A stretch of 64,000 nucleotides of DNA from the NCBI RefSeq assembly GCF_001428895.1, contig NZ_LMJA01000001.1, positions 627,200 to 691,199 of the forward strand, in the 5' to 3' direction. Positions 8,181 to 16,138 of this stretch are shown piece by piece. Positions within the stretch are counted from its first letter, which is position 1. Each line of letters starts with the position of its first letter. Source of the DNA: Mycobacterium sp. Root265 (GTDB lineage Bacteria; Actinomycetota; Actinomycetes; Mycobacteriales; Mycobacteriaceae). The translations under genes and the position numbers were made by a program. The notes beneath the pieces were generated by a model. It made no database searches and was not told the origin of the DNA. It saw nothing but the letters and a program-made list of their open reading frames with translations.

Positions 8181-9518
8181 TCACGAGGTCGTCAGGTAGC
8201 GCCGCCGCTCCCAGTCGGTGACCTGCTTGGAGTACTCCTGCCACTCGCTGTGCGCGATGGCCGCGAAATCCGCCACGGAATCGGCACCGAGGATCTCGGT
8301 GATGGTGTCGTCGCGCACTGCCAGGGCCACGGCCACCGCGAGCGACTCGGGCAGCGGTGTGCCCGAGCCGTAGAGGTTGCCGCCCTCGGCCGCATCGGGC
8401 CTGCGGCCGGCCTCGATCCCGGCCACCACCGCGGCCAGCGCCGAGGCGACCAGCCAGTACGGATTGGCGTCGGCGGCGCCGGTGCGCAACTCGATGCGGT
8501 TGGCCTCCGGCGTGGCTTCCACCAGGGAACGCACCGCCGCACTGCGGTTGTCGCGGCTCCAGGTGACGGTCGCCGGGGCGAACGAATCGGGCACGAAGCG
8601 GCGGTACGCGTTCACCGAGTGCGCTCCGAAGACGGTGATGGAGGGCAGATGCTCCAGGAGTCCGGCGATGGCGAACAACGCCAGGTCGTTCTCGGTGCCA
8701 CCGGTGCCCGCGAACGCGGGTTCGCCGTCGCGCCACAGCGAGATGTGCAGGTGCGCAGAGCTTCCCGATTGATCGGCGAACGGCTTGGCCATGAAACTGG
8801 CGAGCTTGCCGTGCCGGCGCGCCACCTCCTTGGCGGCGTACTTCAGCCGGGCGCTGTCGTCGGCGGCCTCCAGCGCATCGGTGTAGACGAGATTGGTCTC
8901 CACCTGGCCGGGGCCGTACTCGGTCTGGATGCCCTCCAGCCGGGTGAAGGCACCGAGCGTCTCGTACAGATCGGACAGGATCGGGTCGAGCGCGTTCGCA
9001 TTCTCCAGCGAGTAGGCGTGAATGTCATCCAGATACGTGGTGCCGTCCGGATTGAGCAGATAGAACTCGAGCTCCACCCCGACCTTGGCGGTGTAGCCGA
9101 GCCCAGCCAGCCGGTCCAGCACCCGGCGCAGCACCGCGCGCGGGTCCAGCAGCGACGGTGAACGGTCGTGCGCGAAGATATCGGAGATCACGTGCCCGAC
9201 ACCGGGCCGCCACGGAACCCCGCGGAAGGTGCTGAAATCCGGCACCGCGAACACGTCCGGGTATCCGCCGTCCCAGTTCGTCAGCCGCAGACCGTCGATG
9301 ACGGTGCCGTCGGCGTTCCAGCCCAGCGAGGCCTCACAGAAGGCGAACCCGCTGCCCTGGGCGCGGTCCAGGAACTGTGCCGCCGGGATTCGCTTGCCCT
9401 GCGCGTGGCCCAGCGGATCGCTCCAGGCCACCTCGATCTCGGTGAGCGAGCCCTCCGAGAGCCGGCGCCACAGATCCGCGGCCGCAGCCGAGTCGGTGGG
9501 TCGCACCGATGCCGTCAC
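8181..9518 (-). CDS. Glutamine synthetase-like gamma-glutamyl ligase (PuuA/GlnA3-4 type)
   Basis: This 445-aa enzyme has the glutamine synthetase fold: a beta-grasp N-terminus and a catalytic domain with GVELEFYLL (metal ligands), GPGQVE, SAHLHISLW, and the RIELRTGAADANPY substrate/ATP segment. The match is to GS-like ligases that gamma-glutamylate amines such as polyamines or ethanolamine rather than to housekeeping GlnA, which is longer and has the adenylylation loop. GTG 9518 overlaps the permease stop by 4 bp (GTGA), so translation is coupled to an amino-acid/amine permease. This supports a role in amine use. The actual amine substrate is inferred. Confidence 0.82.
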   Translation of the reverse strand: MTASVRPTDSAAAADLWRRLSEGSLTEIEVAWSDPLGHAQGKRIPAAQFLDRAQGSGFAFCEASLGWNADGTVIDGLRLTNWDGGYPDVFAVPDFSTFRGVPWRPGVGHVISDIFAHDRSPSLLDPRAVLRRVLDRLAGLGYTAKVGVELEFYLLNPDGTTYLDDIHAYSLENANALDPILSDLYETLGAFTRLEGIQTEYGPGQVETNLVYTDALEAADDSARLKYAAKEVARRHGKLASFMAKPFADQSGSSAHLHISLWRDGEPAFAGTGGTENDLALFAIAGLLEHLPSITVFGAHSVNAYRRFVPDSFAPATVTWSRDNRSAAVRSLVEATPEANRIELRTGAADANPYWLVASALAAVVAGIEAGRRPDAAEGGNLYGSGTPLPESLAVAVALAVRDDTITEILGADSVADFAAIAHSEWQEYSKQVTDWERRRYLTTS

Positions 9519-10951
9519 GACCGCACGACCCCGGCCGGATCGCCGACCCGGCGGCCGATGACGGCGCCCACGATGAACGCCACCACCAGCAGTCCGACGA
9601 TGCCCCAGCCCAGCGCATTCGAGCCGGCGAGCCCCTCCAGGTTCGTCAGGATGAGCACCAGTGTGACGCCCAGTCCGAGCAGCCCGAGCGCCGGTGCGAT
9701 GCGCACCCGCCACTGCGAGTAGCCGCGGCGGTCGCGGGCGAAGAACACCAGCACCGCCACGCTGGTGGCGATCAGCAGCACCACGAAACCGACCGTGGTG
9801 GCCGCCGCGAACCAGGTGTAGAACTGCGTGACGGGATCGAGCCCGAACAGCACGGCCAGCGCGATGCTGATCGCGACGACGCCCGAGATCCACAGCGACG
9901 CCTTGTGCGGGGACCCGTGTGCAGCGTGCGCAATGCCGAGCGACTGGGGCAGCACGCGGTGCTGCGAGAGCGCGAACACGTAGCGCGACGCGACGTTGTG
10001 GAACGCCAGGATGCAGGCGAACAGGCTGGTGAAGTAGAGCACCGTGATGATGTCGTTGCCTGCGGTCTTGATGTAGGTCTGCGCGACGTCCGACAGGAAC
10101 GTGCCGCCGGAATCCGTCGCCTGGGTGACGGCCTGCGTGTCGCCCCACGCCGAGATCAGCGCCCAGCTGGTGACGGCGTAGAAGGCGCCGATCAGGATCA
10201 GCGCCGCATAAGTGGCGCGGGGAATGGTGCGTTCCGGATCCTTCGCCTCGTCGCGGAAGATCGCCGTCGCCTCGAAACCGATGTAGCTCAGCATCGCGAA
10301 CAGCAGTCCGATGCCGAGCGAGCCGGAGAACACCGTCGACGGGTTGACGATGCCGGTGGACAGCCCGTCGTCACCGCCGCCGCGCGCCACGATGATCAGG
10401 TCGAGGACGAGGATGATCGCGATCTCCGCGGTGAGCAGCACGCCCAGCACGCGGCTGGACAGCTGGATGTTGCGGTAGCCCAGGAACGTCGTTACCGCGA
10501 ACGCGATGGCGGCGAGCACCCACCACGGGATCTCGGTCCCACCGAACAGCGTCACGACGCCGACCCCGGCCGGCCCGAGCAGCCCGTACACCCCGGCCTC
10601 CAGGGCGACGTAGCTCACGAGCGCGACGAAGCCGAAACCGATTCCGGTCGAGAAGCCAAGGGAATGACGGACATACGAGAAGAAGGCGCCCGCCTCCTCG
10701 ACGAACGGGGTCAACGCGGTGAAACCGACCGCGAACAGCAGCAGGATGAGCGTCGACACGACGAAGGTCGCCGGGAACCCGGCACCATTACCACCGGCGA
10801 TTCCCAGCGGAAAGACGCCGCCGACGACGCCGAGCGGGGCCGCCGCGGCCACCACCATGAACACGATGGATGCCACACCCAGGTTACCGCGCAGCTTGCG
10901 CTCCCCCGGTGGGCCGCTCAGTTGCTCAGGTACAGCCGTGATTTCAGACAT
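9515..10951 (-). CDS. APC-superfamily amino acid/polyamine permease
   Basis: This 478-aa inner-membrane permease has about 12-14 hydrophobic helices and the APC opening GNLGVASIVFMVVAAAAPLG. It imports amino acids or amines by secondary transport. ATG 10951 is preceded by AGGAAGAGCGG. It is the first gene of a two-gene operon with the glutamine synthetase-like ligase, pointing to import plus gamma-glutamylation of an amine. It is divergent from the MetQ-like gene at 11110. Confidence 0.88.
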   Translation of the reverse strand: MSEITAVPEQLSGPPGERKLRGNLGVASIVFMVVAAAAPLGVVGGVFPLGIAGGNGAGFPATFVVSTLILLLFAVGFTALTPFVEEAGAFFSYVRHSLGFSTGIGFGFVALVSYVALEAGVYGLLGPAGVGVVTLFGGTEIPWWVLAAIAFAVTTFLGYRNIQLSSRVLGVLLTAEIAIILVLDLIIVARGGGDDGLSTGIVNPSTVFSGSLGIGLLFAMLSYIGFEATAIFRDEAKDPERTIPRATYAALILIGAFYAVTSWALISAWGDTQAVTQATDSGGTFLSDVAQTYIKTAGNDIITVLYFTSLFACILAFHNVASRYVFALSQHRVLPQSLGIAHAAHGSPHKASLWISGVVAISIALAVLFGLDPVTQFYTWFAAATTVGFVVLLIATSVAVLVFFARDRRGYSQWRVRIAPALGLLGLGVTLVLILTNLEGLAGSNALGWGIVGLLVVAFIVGAVIGRRVGDPAGVVRS

Positions 10952-11096
10952 GGGGAACCGCTCTTCCTGCTGGCCGGATGATGCTGTCGCGACCGTGGGG
11001 CGGTCACGCCGCGACAACCACCGCTGCATTCACCGTGCGTTAAAGGGCGTAACAATCGGACACATTGGGCGACGTTGCAATCGACGCAGACATCAG

Positions 11097-11102
11097 TACC
11101 CT
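11097..11102 (+). promoter_or_regulatory. Putative -10 (TACCCT) for leaderless MetQ-like gene
   Basis: TACCCT fits TANNNT and ends 7 nt before ATG 11110. It supports that ATG over the upstream in-frame TTG 11065 and implies a leaderless transcript. Confidence 0.45.
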
Positions 11103-11109
11103 TCGGGAC

Positions 11110-11865
11110 ATGTTGACGAGCAGCGTGCGGTCGGTCAGCACGAAAGGCCAACGCCCCCTTAGGGTCGGCGCTACACCCGTGCCGCATGCGGAGATCCTGG
11201 AGAACATCCGCCAGCACCTGGCCGCCGCCGGCATCGACCTGCAGGTGACCGTGTTCGACAGCTTCGACGAGCCCAACGACTGGCTCGCGGCCGGCAGACT
11301 GCACGCAAATTACTTCCAGTACCTGCCATTTCTGCACGAATTCAACCGCCGCAGCCGCAGCGCACTGGTGCCGGTGGTGGCCGTGCACATCGAGCCTTTC
11401 GGCCTGTACTCCAGCCGGGTCACCCAGCTCGCCGCGCTACCGGAGTACGCCGAAATCGCGCTGCCCGCGGACCCGGTGAATGCGGATCGCTCGCTGATGA
11501 TGCTGGACCGGCTCGGGCTGATCCACTGCCGACCCGATTCCGGGCAGCTCGCCACCGCGACCGATGTCCGCGCCAATCCGGGCCGGCTGGTGTTCAAGGA
11601 GCTCACCAGCTGGACACTGCCCTCTGCCCTCGACGATTTCGACGCGGTGTTCCTGTTCGGCAACCAGGCAATGGAACGCAATGTGCACACCGACACCGCC
11701 TTGCACTGCGACCGGGGTGACCCGACCTACGCCGAATACCTGGTGACGACGGCGCACGACCAGGCCAATCCCGATGTCGGTGTGCTGGCCGGTCTGCTGA
11801 CCGGGGCAGCCACCAGGCAGTTCATCGAGCTGACCTACGCCGGACAGGTGACCCCGGCATTCTGA
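11110..11865 (+). CDS. MetQ/NLPA-like substrate-binding fold lacking an export signal
   Basis: This 251-aa protein matches the methionine-binding NlpA/MetQ family: LRVGATPVPHAEILENI, the ligand segment ANYFQYLPFLHEFN, LPADPVNADRSLMMLDRLGLI, and ELTSWTLPSALDDFD. Normal MetQ proteins are lipoproteins with a signal peptide and Cys anchor. Here neither is present from ATG 11110, nor from the upstream in-frame TTG 11065. No metN or metI lies nearby. The protein is therefore predicted to be cytosolic, perhaps an amino-acid sensor, carrier or enzyme-like derivative. It is divergent from the APC permease/GS operon, which may share its ligand. Confidence 0.8.
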   Translation: MLTSSVRSVSTKGQRPLRVGATPVPHAEILENIRQHLAAAGIDLQVTVFDSFDEPNDWLAAGRLHANYFQYLPFLHEFNRRSRSALVPVVAVHIEPFGLYSSRVTQLAALPEYAEIALPADPVNADRSLMMLDRLGLIHCRPDSGQLATATDVRANPGRLVFKELTSWTLPSALDDFDAVFLFGNQAMERNVHTDTALHCDRGDPTYAEYLVTTAHDQANPDVGVLAGLLTGAATRQFIELTYAGQVTPAF

Positions 11866-11926
11866 GTTGCGCTCACGCCGCGGCAAACCCTGACCGGGCG
11901 GCGCCTGCTGCGGCACCGTAGGTGGC

Positions 11927-12499
11927 GTGTACCAAGCTAGCCCGCCTCCGGCTCCCGACGCGACCGCGTCGGTGCAGGTGGTCCTGGTGCTCGACGTGCC
12001 CGCCGGATTCCCCGAATTGCCCTCCCGCACCGCGCAACTCGCCGATGAGTTCGGCCGCGTCATCGCGAACTCGGTGCCGGGTGTGCGGGCCCGTGCGGCG
12101 ATCATCGCGACGGCCGATGAGGTGCCTGCCGCGAGGCGTGCCGCGGTGTCCGAGCCTTTCGACGGTCTGCTGATCGACCGGGCCGGCCGCGATGTTCGCG
12201 TCCGCGGGGTGCCGGTGCGGTTGAGCTACCGCGAGTTCGAATTGCTGTGCTTCCTGGCCGAGCATCCGCGGCAGCCGATGTCGCGCGCGCGGCTGATGCG
12301 TGAGGTGTGGGACGACGCCCGGGTTCCCCTGGATCCCGAGATGTCGGGCCGCACCGTGGACACCCATGTGCGCAGGCTGCGGGTCAAGCTCGGCGGCTAT
12401 TGCGGTGTCATCACCACCATCCGGGGACGTGGGTACCGGTTCGATGCGGGTGCCGACGTGCGTTATGTCCCGGCCGCCGTGGACCGTTACCGGGCGTGA
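11927..12499 (+). CDS. Winged-helix transcriptional regulator (OmpR/PhoB DNA-binding domain, no receiver)
   Basis: This 190-aa protein has a C-terminal OmpR-type winged helix at about 85-185: the RLSYREFELLCFLAEHPRQP recognition scaffold, RTVDTHVRRLRVKL (recognition helix), and TIRGRGYRFD (wing). The first 80 residues are not a phospho-receiver domain, since the Asp/Lys receiver motifs are missing. No kinase gene is near. It may act as a stand-alone regulator. GTG 11927 is the start used. Targets are unknown. Confidence 0.82.
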   Translation: MYQASPPPAPDATASVQVVLVLDVPAGFPELPSRTAQLADEFGRVIANSVPGVRARAAIIATADEVPAARRAAVSEPFDGLLIDRAGRDVRVRGVPVRLSYREFELLCFLAEHPRQPMSRARLMREVWDDARVPLDPEMSGRTVDTHVRRLRVKLGGYCGVITTIRGRGYRFDAGADVRYVPAAVDRYRA

Positions 12500-12502
12500 C
12501 GC

Positions 12503-12913
12503 CTACAGGGCGGCTGTCAGCGGTCCGGCCGAGCGACAGAAGGTGACCGGCGGGCTACCGGCGTTGGCGCAGCTGCGGCCGGTGGCCACATAACTGGCCC
12601 CCGGGGTGTAGGGCGCAAAGTTCACCCGTGCGGTGCCCGGCCCTTCGGCCTGCACACAGACCGGCGCGACGGTGCTGCCCACCCGCTGCAGGCAGGCGAC
12701 CTGCAGCTGCGGCTCGGCCCGGTTGCAGGCCCCCGGCGAAGCCGAGGCCGACACCATGGCGGTCCCGGACACGTCGATCACCTGCGGTGCCGACAGTGTT
12801 GTCGCACAGCCCGGGTCTCCGGGTGCCGCGGCGGCATGGCCCGCGCCGCTGAGTGCGGCCACCACCACGACGGGTATCGCGAGCCCGGGCCACATCACAG
12901 CGGAGACCAACAT
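12503..12913 (-). CDS. Secreted Cys-containing small protein
   Basis: This 136-aa protein has an N-terminal signal peptide (hydrophobic 8-22, likely cleavage after GAGHAAAA near residue 30). The mature part of about 105 aa contains six cysteines, compatible with disulfides outside the cell. It resembles small secreted mycobacterial proteins of unknown role. The start ATG 12913 is supported by a leaderless-type -10 seven bases upstream; ATG 12895 is an alternative. It stands alone between convergent and co-oriented neighbours. Confidence 0.75.
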   Translation of the reverse strand: MLVSAVMWPGLAIPVVVVAALSGAGHAAAAPGDPGCATTLSAPQVIDVSGTAMVSASASPGACNRAEPQLQVACLQRVGSTVAPVCVQAEGPGTARVNFAPYTPGASYVATGRSCANAGSPPVTFCRSAGPLTAAL

Positions 12914-12920
12914 GTCAGGA

Positions 12921-12926
12921 ATCGTA
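12921..12926 (-). promoter_or_regulatory. Putative -10 (TACGAT) for leaderless secreted-protein gene
   Basis: On the minus strand TACGAT fits TANNNT and ends 7 nt before ATG 12913. This favours the longer start and a leaderless transcript. Confidence 0.4.
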
Positions 12927-12969
12927 TGGCACCGATGCGCCGTCCATGTCCGGCTGCGAGATTTCGGTG

Positions 12970-14076
12970 TCAGCGCCGGGCGAGGACGTCGAGCATGCCG
13001 GCGGCCGCGCGGGGCCAGGTGAATTGCTCGGCGCGGCGGCGGGCGTTGCTACGGCGCGGTCCTTCGGGCCGGGAGATGACGGAGGTGACCGCCCGCGCGA
13101 TGGCCGCCGGATCGTTGTCGGCGGTCGCGCCACTGTCGGCGGTCAGGATCTCGGCGAGCGCCGAGGTGCGCGACACCACCGCGGGGGTGCCGCAGGCCAG
13201 TGCCTCCAGTGCCGCCAGGCCGAAGGTCTCGTGCGGGCCCGGCGCCAGGGCGACGTCCGCGGAGGCCAGGATCCCGGCGACGGTGTCGCGGCATCCGATG
13301 TACCCGGTGAAGTCCACGGGCAGCCCGGCGGCCTGACGTTCCAGTCGGGTCCGCAACGGCCCCTCCCCGACCACCACCAGACGCGCGTCGACACCTGAAT
13401 CACGCAGTGCACCAACGGTATCGATGCTCCGGTGGGCATGTTTCTCCACCGACAGCCTGCCGCAGTGCACCAACAGGGTCTGTTCCGGTTGCGCCCACCG
13501 GCTGCGCAGCTGCGCGCTGCGGTGCCGGGGATGGAACTGATCGAGGTCCACGCCGAGCGGGACGGTGACGACATTGTCCGCACCGATTCGGTCGAACTCC
13601 GCACGGGCAAACGCCGTGGTGCAGACCACGGCGTCGTAGTTGCGCGCGGTGCGGCGATTGGCGATGTCGGCGACCGCGCGGGCAGCACGCGGTGGAAGGA
13701 TCTGCCCGACGAGGCGGTCCAGCCGTTCATGGGAGATCATCACGGTCGCGACGCCGTGCCGTCTGCCCCACGGGCCGAGCGAGCGCAACGTCAGCCGGTC
13801 GGACACCTCAAGTGCGTCGGGTGCCAGTTCGGCCAGTAGCGCGGTGACCGGGCCGGGCAGCACGGCGCGGTAACCACCGGTCAAGGGAATCAGCCGTGCC
13901 GGCAGCGACAGCCGGGTGACACCCGAGTCCAGGATGTGTCGGGACGGACGGTCGCCGGGCACCACGAGGGTGACCTCATGGCCGGCCGCGGTGTACTCGG
14001 CACCGAGTCGGTCGATGGCGGTCCGCAGGCCCCCGGACCGCGGACCGTAGAAGTTCGCGACCTGGACGACTCGCAT
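12970..14076 (-). CDS. GT4-family glycosyltransferase (RfaG/PimB-like)
   Basis: This 368-aa GT-B glycosyltransferase probably moves a sugar from a nucleotide donor to a lipid or glycan at the cytosolic membrane face. The N-terminal acceptor domain begins MRVVQVANFYGPRSGGLRT. The donor domain carries HCGRLSVEKHAHRSI and the GT4 E-x7-E motif HETFGLAALEALACGTP. The start at MRVVQV is preferred over an upstream Met eight codons earlier. It shows strong family similarity to mycobacterial mannosyltransferase-like proteins. The sugar and acceptor are not predictable. Confidence 0.88.
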   Translation of the reverse strand: MRVVQVANFYGPRSGGLRTAIDRLGAEYTAAGHEVTLVVPGDRPSRHILDSGVTRLSLPARLIPLTGGYRAVLPGPVTALLAELAPDALEVSDRLTLRSLGPWGRRHGVATVMISHERLDRLVGQILPPRAARAVADIANRRTARNYDAVVCTTAFARAEFDRIGADNVVTVPLGVDLDQFHPRHRSAQLRSRWAQPEQTLLVHCGRLSVEKHAHRSIDTVGALRDSGVDARLVVVGEGPLRTRLERQAAGLPVDFTGYIGCRDTVAGILASADVALAPGPHETFGLAALEALACGTPAVVSRTSALAEILTADSGATADNDPAAIARAVTSVISRPEGPRRSNARRRAEQFTWPRAAAGMLDVLARR

Positions 14077-14192
14077 GTGCCCATCACAGCCGCCACCCAT
14101 GTGCGGTCGAACACGCCCGCCCTACCAGTGTGTTAACTCAGGGTGAATGTGCGCTATGCGGGTTCGCCCACGAGGTTCGGTGTCCACGCGCA

Positions 14193-14198
14193 TACTTT
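14193..14198 (+). promoter_or_regulatory. Putative -10 (TACTTT) for leaderless SDR gene
   Basis: TACTTT fits TANNNT and ends 6 nt before ATG 14205, consistent with leaderless transcription and with this start. Confidence 0.4.
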
Positions 14199-14204
14199 GC
14201 GTCC

Positions 14205-15131
14205 ATGGCCGGATTACCGGGCCCCGGGGCGCTTCGCGGCCGGGTTGCCGTCGTGGCCGGCGCCACTCGAGGCGCCGGCCGGGGTATCGCTGCGGCCTTG
14301 GGCGAAGCCGGGGCGACCGTCATCTGCACCGGCCGCACCAGCGTCACCGGACGCGGAGGTTCGGACTATGACCGCCCGGAAACCATCGAAGAGACTGCGG
14401 CACTGGTGGATTCGCTGGGCGGAACCGGCGTGGCGATCCAGGTCGACCATCTGATTCCCGACCAGGTTCGCGCGCTCGCGGACCGTCTTCGCGACGAGTA
14501 CGGGACCATCGACATCCTGGTGAACGACATCTGGGGCGCGGAGGTGCTGAAGGGCCCGCCGGCGACCTGGGGACGGCCGATGTGGGAGCACGACCTCGAT
14601 GACGGGCTGCGCATCATCGATCTCGGGGTCCGCACGCACCTGATCACCTCGCATTGCCTGTTACCACTGATGGTCACCCGCCCCGGCGGTCTGCTGGTGG
14701 AAATCACCGATGGCACAACCGAATACAACGCCGACACGTTCCGGCTGTCGGTTTTCTACGATCTCGCCAAGTTGGCCGTCAACCGGCTCGCCTTCAGCCA
14801 CGGACACGAACTGCGGCAGGTCGGCGCGACCGCCGTCGCCGTCAGCCCCGGCTGGCTGCGTTCGGAGATGATGCTGGACAACTACGGGGTGACCGAGGAC
14901 AACTGGCGCACGGCACTGCATGCCGGTCGCGATGACGGTTACCCGAGTGCGCCGCCGGGATTCGCCGAGTCGGAGACACCGCGGTTCGCCGGGCGTGGGG
15001 TGGCCGCGATCGCGGCCGACGAGATGCGGGCGCGCTGGAATCAGCGATCGGTGACCTCGGTGGAGCTGGCCAGGGAGTACGGCTTCACCGATATCGACGG
15101 CTACTGCCCGGACGGGTGGGGCACGACCTGA
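14205..15131 (+). CDS. Short-chain dehydrogenase/reductase
   Basis: This is a 308-aa NAD(P)-dependent oxidoreductase. The cofactor motif GATRGAGRGIA lies near residue 20. The catalytic Tyr and Lys are in FYDLAKLAVNR, and VSPGWLRSEMM follows. It is longer than the 250-aa core because of a C-terminal extension (about 60 aa, ending DGYCPDGWGTT). An Asn-Asp-Ile replaces the usual NNAG in ILVNDIWG. Substrate unknown. It converges on the dienelactone hydrolase gene. Confidence 0.87.
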   Translation: MAGLPGPGALRGRVAVVAGATRGAGRGIAAALGEAGATVICTGRTSVTGRGGSDYDRPETIEETAALVDSLGGTGVAIQVDHLIPDQVRALADRLRDEYGTIDILVNDIWGAEVLKGPPATWGRPMWEHDLDDGLRIIDLGVRTHLITSHCLLPLMVTRPGGLLVEITDGTTEYNADTFRLSVFYDLAKLAVNRLAFSHGHELRQVGATAVAVSPGWLRSEMMLDNYGVTEDNWRTALHAGRDDGYPSAPPGFAESETPRFAGRGVAAIAADEMRARWNQRSVTSVELAREYGFTDIDGYCPDGWGTT

Positions 15132-15137
15132 GCGAGG

Positions 15138-16043
15138 TCACCCGACGTGCGTGGACAGCCAGTCCAAGGTCCGTCGCCACGCGTCGGCCGCGGCGCCGGC
15201 GTCGTACCGGTCACCGGTGTCGTTGAAGAAGGCGTGGTTGGCCCCGGGCTCGGTCACCAGTTCGTGGACCAGCCCGGCCCGCTCCAGCGCGGCCCGGGCG
15301 ATCGGTTCGCTCGCATTGACCCGCTGGTCGAGCTCACCGTAGAAGCCGAGCACGGCGACGTCTTTCGAGCCGGCGAAGTCCGGGTTGTCGGGGGTGGGCC
15401 CGTAGAACGGGAGGGCCGCGGACAGTTCGGGCGTGCCTGCGGCCAACAGCCGCCACACCAGTCCGCCGCCCATGCAGAAGCCGATGGCCGCGACCTTGGC
15501 CCCCGGGGTGCGCGCCGAGACCTCGGCGATCCCCGACTTCAGGTCGGCGACCATGTCCTCAGGCGCGCGGTTGCCCAGTGCGGCGGTCGCCTCGGCGGGG
15601 TCGGCGAAGGTGGCGGTGCCGCCGTTCCCGGAGAGGAGGTCGATCGCGAGGCTTGAGTAGCCGACGCCGGCGAGGCGGCCGGCAACGGTGCGTACCCAGT
15701 CGTTGAGGCCCTTGTTCTCGTGGATCACCAGGACCGCGCCCTTGGGTTCGGCCGCCTGTGCCCACGCTCCCTGCAGTTCACCCTTGGGGCCGGCCCAGGT
15801 GATCGCGGCGGTTTGCAGGGCGGTGTCCATCCCCGGCGGGGTGGACACCGGCGCGGTGGGCGTCTCGGTCGACGTCGGACTCGGCTGGGCGGAGTTCGAT
15901 CCGCAGGCCGCGATCAGGGCGGTTGCCGCGGCCGTGCCCACGCCCAGCAGCGCGAGCCGGCGCATCGCTTCCCGTCGGGACAGCAGCCCATCGACATGGT
16001 CGGTGGCGATCTCTTCGGCGATATAGCGCTGCAAAGGAGTCAC
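15138..16043 (-). CDS. Exported dienelactone hydrolase-family lipoprotein
   Basis: This 301-aa alpha/beta hydrolase has an RR-containing signal region (SRREAMRRLALLGVG...) followed by the lipobox LIAACG, so it is likely exported (possibly by Tat) and lipid-anchored. The catalytic elements are those of dienelactone hydrolase: Glu in IHENKGL, nucleophile Cys in GFCMGGG, Asp in GELDQRV, and His in GANHAFF. A DLH-family enzyme outside the cytosol could act on lactones or esters at the cell surface. A Pro/Thr-rich linker (about 50-70) follows the lipid anchor. GTG 16043 has a near-consensus leaderless -10. Confidence 0.86.
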   Translation of the reverse strand: MTPLQRYIAEEIATDHVDGLLSRREAMRRLALLGVGTAAATALIAACGSNSAQPSPTSTETPTAPVSTPPGMDTALQTAAITWAGPKGELQGAWAQAAEPKGAVLVIHENKGLNDWVRTVAGRLAGVGYSSLAIDLLSGNGGTATFADPAEATAALGNRAPEDMVADLKSGIAEVSARTPGAKVAAIGFCMGGGLVWRLLAAGTPELSAALPFYGPTPDNPDFAGSKDVAVLGFYGELDQRVNASEPIARAALERAGLVHELVTEPGANHAFFNDTGDRYDAGAAADAWRRTLDWLSTHVG

Positions 16044-16050
16044 GGTGTCG

Positions 16051-16056
16051 ATTATG
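16051..16056 (-). promoter_or_regulatory. Putative -10 (CATAAT) for the dienelactone hydrolase gene
   Basis: On the minus strand CATAAT matches TATAAT at 5 of 6 bases and ends 7 nt before GTG 16043, implying a leaderless transcript. Confidence 0.5.
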
Positions 16057-16103
16057 CGCCGCCGGCACAGTAGACACCTTTTGGAATCTGTTCACGATTT
16101 TCG

Positions 16104-16132
16104 TTGACACCCCTGCACCGCACTGCTCTGAT
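16104..16132 (+). promoter_or_regulatory. Putative promoter (TTGACA, 17 nt, TCTGAT), leaderless
   Basis: TTGACA at 16104-16109 is followed, after exactly 17 nt, by TCTGAT at 16127-16132. GTG 16139 begins 6 nt further on. This is the most complete promoter in the window and would produce a leaderless mRNA for the amidohydrolase. Confidence 0.6.
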
Positions 16133-16138
16133 GTCTGG

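Noticed and set aside
8181-10148. Extension of the glutamine synthetase-like frame by about 210 codons
   Set aside because: The extension is Arg/His-rich and runs antiparallel in phase through the permease gene; the GTGA overlap at 9515-9518 gives the natural start.
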